A stretch of 64,000 nt of DNA from CAIRTM01 sp963723235 (GCA_963723235.1 CAVRPV010000011.1:62001-126000); one strand, 5' to 3'. Counted from the stretch's first letter, positions 44,737-54,877 are shown. Notes: generated from the letters alone by a model not told the origin. Program-made: numbers and translations.

Positions 44737-47188
44737 ATGAGCAGTATGGAAACGATGTTGAGAAAGGTGAAGGCCGCTGCCGCTGTGCTTATGCTGACGC
44801 TGGCTGCGCCCTGCATGGCGCTTGCGAGCGAAGCCGATCTGGCTATTCCCAATCTTGATCCCGGCCAGAACAGTCTTTTGATTTTCGGCCTTGTTCATCT
44901 GCATCCTGGGAATGATATTCGGCTATTTCATGTACCTGCAAGGTCAAGAATATGCCCGCGCACAAATCAATGCTTGATGTCGCGGACATTATTTTTCAGA
45001 CCTGCAAGACCTATCTGGTGCAGCAGGGCAAGCTTCTCGCCATTCTTGAAATTTTTATCGGCGCCTGCATTGTGTACTACTTCGGCGTGCTGCAGAAGAT
45101 GCATGTAAGCGGCGTTCTGCTTATTCTTATCTGGTCGGTCATCGGCATTCTGGGCTCCTACGGCGTTGCCTGGTTCGGCATCCGGATGAACACCCTTGCA
45201 AACAGCCGCATGGCCTTTGCTTCTCTTGAGGGCAAGCCCATCAAGCTGCTTGATATCCCCCTGACTGCCGGCATGAGCATCGGCGTTCTGCTGGTGTGCG
45301 TTGAGCTTATCATGATGCTCATCATTCTGCTGTGGATGCCCCGCGAGTATGCGGGCGCGTCCTTTGTCGGCTTTGCAATCGGCGAATCTCTCGGCGCAAG
45401 CGCCCTGCGTATCTGCGGCGGTATCTTCACCAAGATCGCGGACATCGGCTCCGACCTCATGAAAGTCTTCTTCACCATCAAGGAAGACGATCCCCGCAAC
45501 CCCGGCGTTATTGCCGACTGCACCGGCGACAATGCGGGCGACAGCGTGGGCCCCACGGCGGACGGTTTCGAGACCTACGGCGTTACCGGCGTTGCGCTCA
45601 TCAGCTTTATCGTTCTTGCTGTCGGGGATATCGGGAATCAGAAGCTGCTGCTTACCTGGATATTTGTCATGCGCATCCTGATGATCCTTACCTCAATCGG
45701 CTCATATTATATCAACAAAATGTTTACCGGTTCGGCAGAGGCCAACAAGAAGTATGATTTTGAAAAGCCCCTGACCTCACTTGTCTGGATTACCTCGATT
45801 ATTTCAATCATTGTTACCTTTATCGTCAGCAAATGGTGCTCGGCACTCTTCCGAACAACACTGTGGCTCTGGCTTTCAATTATCATCAGCTGCGGAACCC
45901 TTGCTGCTGCGGTTATTCCTGAACTGGTTAAGGCATTTACCAGCTCAAGCTCACGGCATTGCCAGGAGTGCGTTACCGCTGCCCGCGAAGGCGGCGCTTC
46001 CCTTGATATCCTCTCCGGTCTTGTTGCCGGTAATTTCAGCGCTTTCTGGCTCGGCATGGCAATTACCGGCCTGATGGGCATAGCCTACTGGGCAAGCACG
46101 CATGGCCTTGAGCATATATGGCGTATTCTTCAATTTTTGCTTTCGGCCTTGTGGCCTTCGGCATGCTCGGCATGGGGCCGGTTACCATCGCTGTTGACAG
46201 CTACGGCCCTGTTACGGACAATGCCCAGTCAATCTATGAACTGTCCCTTATTGAGTCCATTCCCAATGTTGAAAAGGAGATTGAGAAGGATTTCGGCTTC
46301 AAGCCCAACATTGAACGTGCCAAGCAGTTTCTTGAAGAAAATGACAGCGCCGGCAATACCTTTAAAGCAACCGCAAAGCCGGTGCTTATCGGCACGGCTG
46401 TCGTCGGCGCAACGACCATGATTTTCTCGCTGATTCTGCTGCTGAAGAAGTCCCTCGGCTTTGAGCCCGAACTGATTCTGAACCTGCTGAACCCCTACTC
46501 GCTGCTCTGGTTTCCTGTGCGGCGGCGCAGTTATTTACTGGTTTACCGGCGCTTCCATGCAGGCGGTTACCACCGGCGCATACCGCGCTGTTATGTATAT
46601 CAAGAACAATATCAAGCTTGATGACAGGCGCAAACCTGTCGGCATCAACTGAAAGCTCAAAGGAAGTCGTTAAGATCTGCACGCAGTATGCGCAGAAGGG
46701 CATGTTCAATATCTTTATTGCAATTTTCTGCTTTGCCCTTGCATTTGCACTTCTATTCATCGCCCTCTGCGGTGGCTGCAGATGCTACGATTGCACAGAA
46801 GATCCAGGCATCGCTGCCCTGCTGCTTTTTCATCAGCTACCTGATTGCCATTGCCGTGTTCGGCCTGTTTCAGGCAATTTTCATGGCAAATGCCGGCGGC
46901 TGCTGGGATAATGCAAAGAAGGTTGTTGAAGTCGACCTGAAGGAGAAGGGCACGGCTCTGCACGCTGCGGCCGTTATCGGCGACACCGTCGGCGACCCCT
47001 ACAAAGACACCTCCTCCGTTGCGCTGAATCCGATCATCAAGTTCACCACGCTGTTCGGGCTTCTGGCAATGGAAATGTCTCTTGAAATGAAGAGCGGTAC
47101 CGGCATTCTCGGTTCGATCTTCTTCGTCATTGCCTTGATTTTTGTATACCGGTCATTCTACAATATGCGGATTCCTGTTGAAAAGTAA
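44737..47188 (+). pseudogene. hppA: membrane-bound ion-pumping pyrophosphatase, divergent type, frameshifted
   Basis: The start (ATG 44737, after AGGAGG) is followed by a signal-like helix, and about 16 TM segments are spread over three frames. Catalytic motifs are present in modified form: KEDDPRNPGVIADCTGDNAG, then DSVGPTADGFETYGVTG. Standard H+-PPases read DNVGDCAGMAADLFETY here. The C-terminal site is in AAVIGDTVGDPYKDTSSVAL. Shifts lie near 44890, 44945, 46120, 46510, 46640 and 46760. Enzymes of this type couple PPi hydrolysis to H+ or Na+ export. Full length would be about 810 residues. It is a single-gene unit with its own promoter and terminator. Confidence 0.85.
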
Positions 47189-47211
47189 AAAGGGCGGCAT
47201 ATCAGGATGTC

Positions 47212-47242
47212 AAAAGGGAGCGCTTCATGGCGCTCCCTTTTT
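47212..47242 (+). terminator. rho-independent terminator after the pyrophosphatase gene
   Basis: A 9-bp stem AGGGAGCGC/GCGCTCCCT (47215-47223 with 47230-47238), extended by A/T pairs, has a 6-base loop and a T-run. It lies about 25 bases past the stop. Confidence 0.9.
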
Positions 47243-47351
47243 CTATTGCACAGGCATATAGGCGGCAGGGTTGCCGTGGTGTGTTTGCGCCTGTGGCCTG
47301 CTGTTCTCTCGCCGTGACAGGCCTTATGATTACCGTTTTCCGGGAGTGTTG

Positions 47352-47567
47352 ATGAGCGTTTTCATGATGTGGCTGGGGATGACGGCTTTTTTTTTCGCCT
47401 TCATCTTTGCCAATATTGCAAAAGTCCGGCTGCGGCAGCTCCAAAAGCTTGCAAAGGAACCGGATAAGCAGTATAATGGTATCCGACGCGCCGCGCAGGT
47501 ACTTTTTGCCCTCGGAGTGACGCTGTGGATTGTCGGTGCGTTTATGACTATGGCCGGGGGCAGATGA
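47352..47567 (+). CDS. small membrane protein with two TM helices
   Basis: This 71-residue protein starts MSVFMMWLGMTAFFFAFIFA, then a charged cytosolic segment (RLRQLQKLAKEPDKQ) and a second helix (AAQVLFALGVTLWIVGAFMT). GGGAG lies seven bases before ATG 47352; the longer ORF from 47271 has no site. No family is recognised. It stands between the pyrophosphatase terminator and the mmsA gene and may be an independent gene. Confidence 0.5.
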   Translation: MSVFMMWLGMTAFFFAFIFANIAKVRLRQLQKLAKEPDKQYNGIRRAAQVLFALGVTLWIVGAFMTMAGGR

Positions 47568-47799
47568 CATGAGGTATGTATCTTCATCCATGATAACCGG
47601 GGCTTAACACGTACAAACGATCCTTTTGGGCAGCCACAGCCCGGCAGTCGCTCGCCAACGATTCATACCGCTGAAACCGCTTTTTGATACAATGCAACCA
47701 TCAGGCCGTTGGCGGAATAATTCCGGACGGCAGGCATCCTTGCACTACAGTTACGCTGTAAAAGCGTATCACCTATTAACGCAATAACCGGGAGATGAC

Positions 47800-49400
47800 A
47801 TGAGTGACACAGTGAAAAACGATGACCTTTACAGCCTGAATGATTCGCCGGTTGTAAAGAAGCGCTACCTTACGGTGGTGAAGTCTGACGCCAGAAAATT
47901 AAAATACTGCGTCAACAATCAGTGGAAAGAGTCCACGACAACCAAGTATATGCCGATTACGGATTCCAGCACCGGTGAGGTTATCGGCGAAGCTCCCTGC
48001 TGCACCCGGGAAGAGGTCATGGAAGCGGTCGCCGCAGCTAAAGCCGCCTTCCCGAAATGGAGCACCACGCCGATACAGCGCCGCATTGCCGTCATGTTCC
48101 GCCTGAAGACCCTGATGGATGCCCATCTTGAAGCATTGACGCTTAGCTGCTCAAAGGAGCTCGGCAAGAACCTTGACGAGGCCCGCGGCGACGTGCTCAA
48201 GGCGATTGAAGTTGTGGAATGCGCCTGCGCAACCCCCTACCTGATGCAGGGCGATTCTCTGCTGAACGTTGCCGGCGGCCACGACACGGTCATGTACCGC
48301 GAGCCAATCGGCGTATTTGCCGGCATCGTGCCCTTCAATTTTCCGGCCATGATTCCCTGGGGCTGGATGATACCCTTCTGCATCAGCTGCGGCAATACCT
48401 TTGTGCTCAAGTCGGCGAGCCTGACCCCCATCACCTCCATGCGCATTCTTGAACTTGCCATCGAGGCCGGGCTGCCTCCGGGAGTCGTCAACCTTGTGAC
48501 CTGCAGCCGGAATGAGGCTGATCTTCTGCTTGAGCATCCCGATGTCAGGGGCGTTTCTTTTGTCGGCTCAACGTCTGTCGGCAAGCATATCTATTCCACC
48601 GCCGCGCTCAACGGCAAACGGGTTCAGTGCCTGACCGAAGCCAAGAACCATGCCCTGATCCTTGCTGACGCCGAGCTTGAAGTTTCGGCATCGCGTATCG
48701 TCAACTCGACCTTTGGCTGCGCCGGCATGCGCTGCATGGCTCTGCCCGTTCTGGTCATCGAGGAGGCTGCCAAGGAAGAGTTTATGCATCATTTCCTCAA
48801 GCTGGCGAAAGATCGCATCGTGGGCTGCGCCTATGATCCTAAAACAGAAGTCGGCCCTGTGGTGTCGGCCGAGCACAGGCAGTTTGTACTCAACTGGATC
48901 AATACGGCTGAGAAGGAAGGCGGAAAAATCATACTTGACGGCCGTGGTATTAAGGTGCCCGGCTTCGAAAACGGCTTTTTTGTCGGCCCAACGATTGTCG
49001 ATAATGTGACCGAGTCCATGACCTGCGGCCAGCAGGAAGTATTCGGCCCGGTAACATTTATTAAGACCTGCAAGGATTTTGAAGACGGCCTGGCTCAGAT
49101 GAACAGAAGTCCGTTTGCCAACGGGTCAGCCATTTTCACCGAGAGCGGCTACTATGCCCGCGAATTCGTCTTACCGTACCCACGGCGGCATGGTCGGCGT
49201 GAATGTCGGCATCCCGGTGCCCGTTTCCTACTTCCCGTTCTCCGGCCACAAGGATTCCTTCTTCGGCGACCTGCACTGCATGGGCCGCGACGGCGTGCAG
49301 TTCTATACCGAGTCCAAGTCCGTTACCTATAAATTTTTCAAGGGTACGACAAGCGAAAAAGGTCAGCACCTGGGAAGGAACCATGGCGCGCGAAAAGTAA
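47800..49400 (+). pseudogene. mmsA: methylmalonate-semialdehyde dehydrogenase (CoA-acylating), frameshifted
   Basis: MmsA oxidises methylmalonate or malonate semialdehyde to propionyl- or acetyl-CoA with NAD+ and CoA, in valine, pyrimidine or inositol breakdown. It has YMPITDSSTGEVIGEAP, IGVFAGIVPFNFPAMIPWGW, SFVGSTSVGKHIYSTAALNG, the catalytic Cys in STFGCAGMRCMALPVL, and near the C-terminus VGVNVGIPVPVSYFPFSGHK. A shift near 49170 and a second near 49345 move the last 75 codons; the final frame ends WEGTMAREK at 49400. Length would be about 530 residues, slightly above typical. GGGAG lies five bases before the ATG. The many frameshifts in this contig make an assembly cause plausible. Confidence 0.88.
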
Positions 49401-49434
49401 CCAACACACTACATTCTGTAATGTAACGAAGCAA

Positions 49435-49470
49435 AGCCCGGCTGATACCAGCCGGGCTTTGTGTTTTTTT
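49435..49470. terminator. rho-independent terminator after mmsA
   Basis: A 9-bp perfect stem AGCCCGGCT/AGCCGGGCT (49435-49443 with 49450-49458) has a 6-base loop. TTTGTGTTTTTTT follows. It lies 34 bases after the mmsA stop and before a convergent gene. Confidence 0.88.
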
Positions 49471-49519
49471 GCAAAAAAGCAGCTCAAGCAGGATGCGCCC
49501 GTATGGGCATGCGCATTGC

Positions 49520-49777
49520 CTATTCCGCATCTTTCGAGAAATCGCCGCTGCCGCAATGCATGACCTGCTTTTGCAGGCCGATAATGCGCACCTGCTTCAT
49601 GTCGTCCCGCTGGGAAATTCCCAGTATTTCATCATCGTTGATTGCGATGAAGTTCTCCCCGTGTGCAGCAAAATACTGCAGGTGCGTATCGCCTTCCTTG
49701 GTAAAGTACGTGCCGATGGTAACATCATAATCATCAGGTAATGTTTGCAGATGCTCCTTGAGCGCTTTCAGCTTCAT
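49520..49777 (-). CDS. small hypothetical protein, 85 residues
   Basis: The protein starts MKLKALKEHLQTLPDDYDVT and continues IGTYFTKEGDTHLQYFAAHG and ENFIAINDDEILGISQRDDM, an alpha-beta domain with no TM or signal segment. A GAGGAG site just before the ATG makes it likely to be translated. The family is not recognised; there is no functional link to neighbours. Confidence 0.55.
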   Translation of the reverse strand: MKLKALKEHLQTLPDDYDVTIGTYFTKEGDTHLQYFAAHGENFIAINDDEILGISQRDDMKQVRIIGLQKQVMHCGSGDFSKDAE

Positions 49778-50198
49778 GGGTCGACTCCTCAGTAGAAATG
49801 TTCAGCGTTTACTGGTCGGTCTGGCGCGTCGTACCGGCAGAGAATTTCTGACAACAACACTCTTTACTCTTCTCCAACTATAGGTAAAGCTGAGGTGCAT
49901 GTCAATAGCAATGTCCCTTTCCGTATGCGGGCAGCCACCAGCAATGAAGGCGATTTAAAGGGCGCGCTGAGTGCTGCACGCTCCGATATACGGTGGCATC
50001 TTGCCGCATATCGGTTATGCGTTTATGTTTTTGCATCCTGACTGGTGCTGACGGGATACGGCGTCCGGCGGGTTTGTTGCCTGTCCGTTTCCCTGTATTC
50101 TTCTTGCTTTTAGAAGCTTTTTTTAGTACTTACACAAGAGATGGTTGCCCGGGTTTCGGAGCCTGCAGTCGCAGTAAACAGCAAAGAGGATGCCCCCC
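49778..50198. other. 421-base spacer before the V-ATPase operon
   Basis: The stretch must contain the promoter of the V-ATPase operon and probably that of the small minus-strand gene. I see no convincing -35/-10 pair and no ORF with a ribosome-binding site. Confidence 0.4.
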
Positions 50199-50513
50199 AT
50201 GATTGAGTCCCTTACAAGCATTAAGCAGGCCGAGGCAAAAGCTGAGGAGCGCATCCGGGCGGCTGAAGACGAGGCGCTCGCGCTTGTGGATCAGGCCGAA
50301 ACAGATGCCCGGGCCCTGATCGTGCGGGCCGGGCAGGATGCGGCCGCACAGGCCGGCTGCATGATGGAAAAAGCCTGCGCGGATGCCCGGGCTGAAGCTG
50401 AAAAAATTATTCAGGCCGGTCGTGCGGATGCACAGCGCATTGCCGGGCAGGCTCAGGGCAGGCTTGGCGTTGCCGCCGCCGTGATCGTTGCGCATATCAC
50501 AGGAGAAGCCTGA
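50199..50513 (+). CDS. V-type ATPase peripheral stalk subunit G/H (NtpF-like)
   Basis: This 104-residue protein is almost entirely helical coiled coil: LTSIKQAEAKAEERIRAAED, then ALALVDQAETDARALIVRAG and ADARAEAEKIIQAGRADAQR, typical of the stalk subunit that pairs with subunit E. ATG 50199 follows AAGAGGA by eight bases; the ATG at 50190 overlaps that site. It is the first gene of the nine-subunit operon and is followed by subunit I with one base between stop and start. Confidence 0.85.
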   Translation: MIESLTSIKQAEAKAEERIRAAEDEALALVDQAETDARALIVRAGQDAAAQAGCMMEKACADARAEAEKIIQAGRADAQRIAGQAQGRLGVAAAVIVAHITGEA

Positions 50514-50514
50514 G

Positions 50515-52476
50515 ATGTTGTTTCCCGAGCGCATGAAGCGCGTCCGCCTGCTGGCGCATGAATCCTGCAAGCAGGCTGCGGTCAAGAAACTGCACGAACT
50601 CGGCGCTGTCCAGATAAGCGATTTTCGCGAGACGCTGAACCGGTCCGAGTGGCGCGAGCTGCTGCAGTCCCATCCCGTTTCAGTGGATATCCGCCGGCTT
50701 ACGACCCAGCTCATGGGGCTCAACCGTCTTCTGGATATTTTCGCCATGGTCGCGCCCGAGGCCGAGGAAGGTTTTTTTAAAAAACTGTTCGCCCCGAATC
50801 CGCCCGAAAAAATCAGGGTGGAGAGCCTGCACGGCGATGCGCTTTTTGAAGAAGTGCACAGCGTGCTCGGCGCGGCTGAAGCTGAGATTGCCGGCCCGCT
50901 TGAGGTGCTTGAAAAGGCCGGCGCTGAAAAGACCGAGCTTGAGGCTCTGCGCGCCGCGTTTGCCCGGATCGAATCGCTTGAGGTGCGCCTCGGGGATATC
51001 GGCGCGGGATCGTTCGCGCACAGCTTCCTGGGCCTGGGCCCTAAAAAGGACTATGCGCAGCTTGCGGCCGAGATAGATACGCTTGCGGGCGGGCTGAGTG
51101 TCTTTGAAACCAGGGATATTTCGGAAGAAGCAGCCTGCGTTTTGGTGATCTGTCCGGCCGCATCCGGTGATGAGGCGGCACACCTGCTCAGAAAAAATGA
51201 TATCGAGCGGATTGCAACCGGCCGTTTCACGGGCACGCCCGCCGAGGCTGTCCGCGAAATTGATGACCGGCTGCGCGAGCTCGATGCCCGGCAGACAGCC
51301 GGGCGCAGCACGATTGCCGGGGCTGCTGAAATCCGCCGCCAGCGGCTCAAGGCCCTGCGGGAGCTTCTGCTGATTGAGCGCGAGCGCTGTGATGCCTATG
51401 CCGGTTTTGCCCGCACCGGCCAGGTGGTTGCGATTGAGGGCTGGGTAATCGCCAAGTGTGCCGATGCTGTCGCGCGCGAGATTGAGTCGGGACTCGGCGG
51501 GCTTGCAGCCGTCTTTATAACCGAACCGGACATGCCGGAGGACACGCTGCCGGTAGCCCTGGACAACCCCGGAATCCTGAAGCACTTCGAGCTGCTGGTC
51601 AAGCTGTACGCTACGCCGAAGTATAATGAAATCGACCCGACCGTGCTGATTGTGCCCACCTTTCTGTTTTTCTTCGGCCTGATGATCACCGATGCCATAT
51701 TCGGCCTGATGACGATGCTGCTGGGCTTTTTTATTGTGCGCGGCGGCGGCAGGTATTATCCGCTCTATAAGAGCTGCGGCATCATGCTGGTTCTTGGCGG
51801 CGCGTCAACGGTCGTGCTGGGCGTCGTGACCGGCGGCTGGCTCGGTAACCTCGCGGTCGACTATCTCGGCATGACGTTTTTAAACAGCCTGGTCATCATA
51901 AATCCCATGATCGATGTTTCCAGTTTTCTCCTGTTCTCCATCGGGGTGGGCCTGCTGCACCTGAATGCCGGCACCGTTGTGGGCATTATCAAGGAATACC
52001 GGTGCGCAAACATTCCGGCAGCCCTGAAGAACGTATGGATCTTTTTCCTGGAAATCTGCCTTGTCTTTTATTATTTCAAGGCGCAGACTCCTGCGATTGT
52101 TTTCGGCCTGATTTCGCTGGGCTTTCTGCTCTATAGCGCCAAGGGCATGGCCCTTTTCGGCTTCACCGGTTTTGTTGGCGATGCGCTTTCGTATGCGCGT
52201 CTGATGGCCCTGGGCCTGGTGAGCTTCGGCCTGGCAGTGGCGATCAACGCTTTGGCAAAAATGGTGTGGAATATTGATTATGTCGGCTGGATTTTGGCCA
52301 TCGCGATCCTGGTCGGCGGGCACCTGTTCAGTTTTGTACTCAACCTGATGGGAGCGTTTGCCCACGGTATCCGGCTGCACTATGTCGAGTTTTTCGGGAA
52401 ATTCTATGACGGCGGCGGAGAGGACTTCACTCCCTTCAGCGTCAAGCGCCGGATAACGGAGCAGCAATCATCGTGA
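50515..52476 (+). CDS. V-type ATPase subunit I (NtpI, a-subunit)
   Basis: This 653-residue protein has a cytosolic N-terminal half (PERMKRVRLLAHESCKQAAV; coiled-coil arms, residues 85-330) and a C-terminal half with about seven TM helices from residue 380. The ion half-channels need two Arg in the last helices, and both are present: R562 in LSYARLMALGLVS and R620 in AHGIRLHYVEFFGKFYDGG. These correspond to the two essential NtpI arginines. It forms the stator against the K ring. The start follows the upstream stop by one base. Confidence 0.93.
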   Translation: MLFPERMKRVRLLAHESCKQAAVKKLHELGAVQISDFRETLNRSEWRELLQSHPVSVDIRRLTTQLMGLNRLLDIFAMVAPEAEEGFFKKLFAPNPPEKIRVESLHGDALFEEVHSVLGAAEAEIAGPLEVLEKAGAEKTELEALRAAFARIESLEVRLGDIGAGSFAHSFLGLGPKKDYAQLAAEIDTLAGGLSVFETRDISEEAACVLVICPAASGDEAAHLLRKNDIERIATGRFTGTPAEAVREIDDRLRELDARQTAGRSTIAGAAEIRRQRLKALRELLLIERERCDAYAGFARTGQVVAIEGWVIAKCADAVAREIESGLGGLAAVFITEPDMPEDTLPVALDNPGILKHFELLVKLYATPKYNEIDPTVLIVPTFLFFFGLMITDAIFGLMTMLLGFFIVRGGGRYYPLYKSCGIMLVLGGASTVVLGVVTGGWLGNLAVDYLGMTFLNSLVIINPMIDVSSFLLFSIGVGLLHLNAGTVVGIIKEYRCANIPAALKNVWIFFLEICLVFYYFKAQTPAIVFGLISLGFLLYSAKGMALFGFTGFVGDALSYARLMALGLVSFGLAVAINALAKMVWNIDYVGWILAIAILVGGHLFSFVLNLMGAFAHGIRLHYVEFFGKFYDGGGEDFTPFSVKRRITEQQSS

Positions 52477-52561
52477 GAACGGATGTCCGCACGGGGTATC
52501 TGCCGGGATAAAATTTAAATGCAGCGTATTTTTTGTTTATTTATCAGATGGAGGTAGAGGC

Positions 52562-53050
52562 ATGATAGTAGAACTGCAAAATTATGGCTTGGGACTGGCG
52601 GCAGTCGGTGCGGGGCTTGCCATGGGAGTTGCGGCGATCGGCGCCGGTATCGGCGTTGGTATTGCCGGCGCGGCCGGTGCGGGGGTTATTGCCGAGGATA
52701 GCAAAAAGTTCGGCTCTGTCCTTATACTGCAGGCCTTTCCGCAGACCCAGGGCATTTACGGTTTTGTTACGGCGATTTTGATTTTGATGGGTGTCGGCCT
52801 GCTGGGCGGTAAACCTCAGGACATTTCAATGCAACAGGGGTTGCTCTGCCTGGGCGCGGGTATCTCCTCGGCGCTGGGCGGCATTACCGCCATCGGCCAG
52901 GGCATCACCGCGGGTGCCGGCATGGGATCGGTTGCGAAAAATCCGGCAACGCTCGGCCAGAACATGGTACTGGCGGTCATGTCCGAAACCTTTGCCGTAT
53001 TTTCGCTGCTGATTGCCATTTTGATCATGGTCGGCGCCGGGATTATGTAA
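52562..53050 (+). CDS. V-type ATPase proteolipid subunit K (NtpK-like)
   Basis: This 162-residue, four-helix protein is a fused double hairpin. The first hairpin has LQAFPQTQGIYGF without a carboxylate at the ion site (Q61); the second has VMSETFAVF with E142. Residues T62, Q63, Q113 (AIGQGIT) and E142 match the Na+ ligands of Enterococcus hirae NtpK (T64, Q65, Q110, E139). One carboxylate per four helices is the V-type ratio. Na+ rather than H+ transport is predicted. GGAGG lies seven bases before the ATG. Confidence 0.93.
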   Translation: MIVELQNYGLGLAAVGAGLAMGVAAIGAGIGVGIAGAAGAGVIAEDSKKFGSVLILQAFPQTQGIYGFVTAILILMGVGLLGGKPQDISMQQGLLCLGAGISSALGGITAIGQGITAGAGMGSVAKNPATLGQNMVLAVMSETFAVFSLLIAILIMVGAGIM

Positions 53051-53107
53051 GAAGCAGTGACGCATGGCGGGGCGCACCTGGCCAATAGTCTATGAAAGGA
53101 TCTGTTG

Positions 53108-53752
53108 ATGGCAGCAGATGGAGTACGGAAAATAATCGCGCAGATCGAAAAAACCGCTGAAGAAAAGGCGGCGGACATAATAGCCGCAGCCCGTAAGAAG
53201 GCAGAGGCCCTTCTGGCCGAAGCCCGCGTACAGGCGGCCGGGCAGGAGAGTGCTGTTCTGGCGCGCGGCGAACAGGAAGCCCTGCGTGAATCACAGCGCA
53301 TCCTGGCTGAGGCGCGCATACAGGCCCGGCGCGCATGCATGCGGGCACAGGAGGACAGTGTCAGTCAGTCCTTCGCGCAGGCGCAGCAGGCTTTGCAGAA
53401 TCTGGCCGACAGCGGAGCTGCTGTTGGTCTTTCATATGCCGCCATTTTGAAACGTCTCATCGTTGAATCAGTCGTGGCAATTGATGCCGGCGAGCTGGAG
53501 GTGCAGGTGCGGCGGGCCGACCGGGCATTGTTCACCGCTGATCTGCTCAGTGCCGTGGCTGCAGAATGCGGCCGGGTGACCCGGACCGTCACGCTGACGC
53601 TGTGCGCTGAGCCAATTGCGGCCTCGGGCGGCGCGGTGGTGCGCAGCCTTGACGCACGGGTCAGGGTTGACAATACGTTCGAGGCCCGCGGTGCCCGGTT
53701 TATGGATGCTATCCGGACACGGGTCGCCAAAGAACTTTTCGCCGGGGAGTAA
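53108..53752 (+). CDS. V-type ATPase peripheral stalk subunit E
   Basis: This 214-residue protein has a long Ala/Lys/Glu-rich N-terminal coiled coil (residues 5-90; IAAARKKAEALLAEARVQAA) and a C-terminal alpha-beta head (SGGAVVRSLDARVRVDNTFE). Subunit E pairs with G/H and grips the A3B3 head. AAAGGA precedes the ATG. It is fourth in the operon; its stop overlaps the ribosome-binding site of the next gene. Confidence 0.85.
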   Translation: MAADGVRKIIAQIEKTAEEKAADIIAAARKKAEALLAEARVQAAGQESAVLARGEQEALRESQRILAEARIQARRACMRAQEDSVSQSFAQAQQALQNLADSGAAVGLSYAAILKRLIVESVVAIDAGELEVQVRRADRALFTADLLSAVAAECGRVTRTVTLTLCAEPIAASGGAVVRSLDARVRVDNTFEARGARFMDAIRTRVAKELFAGE

Positions 53753-53755
53753 CGC

Positions 53756-54877
53756 ATGGGGAGTAATTTCTTGCTGGTTCTTGTGCTGCTCGTGCTGGGC
53801 CTGGCGCTGCCCCTGCTTGTTTTTATACTGTATAATCTCCGCACTATCGTGCCCTATATGTACGCAACCGCGCGCATCAGGGCCAAGGAGGCGCGGCTGC
53901 TGAAGCCCGAAACCCTGGAAGAGCTTGTCAATACCGGCTCGGTGGCTGAAATCGCCTCGCTGCTTGAAAACACGGAATATGCCCTGGCCATGCAGGGGCT
54001 GATGCTTGAAAACGCCGAATCGATTGAGCGGCTCCTGGAGCGTCAGACTGCGGACATGTACAGCGAAGTCGCCAGGATGATGCCGGAAAAGGTGCGGGGT
54101 GTTTTTGCATTTCTGCGGCAGCAGTGGGACGTGCGCAATCTGAAAACAATGCTGCGCGGCCTGCGCGCCGGTCTGCCGGCGGAAAAAATCATGGCAGCGG
54201 TTCTGCCGTTTGGCACACTGGATGTTGATCTGTTGAGAAAGATGTCTGAAGTCGCCGGGATTGAGGATGTCCTGCCCATGCTTGAGGTAACGCCTTACGG
54301 TGCGCTGGCGCAGCAGCTGCAGGCTTATGAGCAGACAGAGAGCCTGCTGCCGCTTGAGGCCATGCTTGACAGGCTGCTGCTGGAAAACATGTGGCGCCAG
54401 GTTGAGGCCGGAGGAGCGCTGCAGGTGCTGCAGCCCTTCTTTGCCGCACGCATTGACGTCCTTAATATAAAAATACTGATGCGCGCCAAGCGTGATCATC
54501 TGCTGCTGTCCGATGTCCAGCCCTATGTCATCGGCGGCGGTCATTCTTCGCAGCGGCTCATCAGGGCCTTTGATGAGGTCGATGACGTCGGTGCTCTTGC
54601 ATCCGAGCTGGAGGGTACCCGGTACTATAAACCGGTTATTGATGCGCTGGCGGATTATGACCGGCACGGCTCCCTGCTTGCGGTTGAAAAAGTGCTGGAT
54701 GAAACCGCGCTGGCGATCGGGCGTGATACGGCTGTTACACAGCCCTATGGTCTTGCCCCGGTGCTGGGATTCCTGGCGCGCAAGGATGTTGAGGTTCGCA
54801 ATATCAGGGCGATTTCACGCGCCAAGGAAGCCGGCCTTGCGCCTGAGCATATCCGCGAGCTGGTGTTGAACGTATAG
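53756..54877 (+). CDS. V-type ATPase subunit C (NtpC/AC39-like) with N-terminal TM helix
   Basis: Subunit C links the central stalk to the K ring. The 373-residue protein has the C-like repeat (LRQQWDVRNLKTMLRGLRAG, then LPAEKIMAAVLPFG; later DVEVRNIRAISRAKEAGLAP). The first 27 residues include a strong TM helix, FLLVLVLLVLGLALPLLVFI. Most characterised C subunits are soluble and begin near the YMYATARIRAKEARLL position (residue 36 here). The helix may fix the subunit to the membrane. GGGAG lies just upstream and the ATG follows the subunit E stop by three bases. Confidence 0.85.
   Translation: MGSNFLLVLVLLVLGLALPLLVFILYNLRTIVPYMYATARIRAKEARLLKPETLEELVNTGSVAEIASLLENTEYALAMQGLMLENAESIERLLERQTADMYSEVARMMPEKVRGVFAFLRQQWDVRNLKTMLRGLRAGLPAEKIMAAVLPFGTLDVDLLRKMSEVAGIEDVLPMLEVTPYGALAQQLQAYEQTESLLPLEAMLDRLLLENMWRQVEAGGALQVLQPFFAARIDVLNIKILMRAKRDHLLLSDVQPYVIGGGHSSQRLIRAFDEVDDVGALASELEGTRYYKPVIDALADYDRHGSLLAVEKVLDETALAIGRDTAVTQPYGLAPVLGFLARKDVEVRNIRAISRAKEAGLAPEHIRELVLNV

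Noticed and set aside
50101..50140. TTGCTT with a TACTTA-like hexamer as the V-ATPase promoter
   Set aside because: The -10 match is too poor at any sensible spacing to call.
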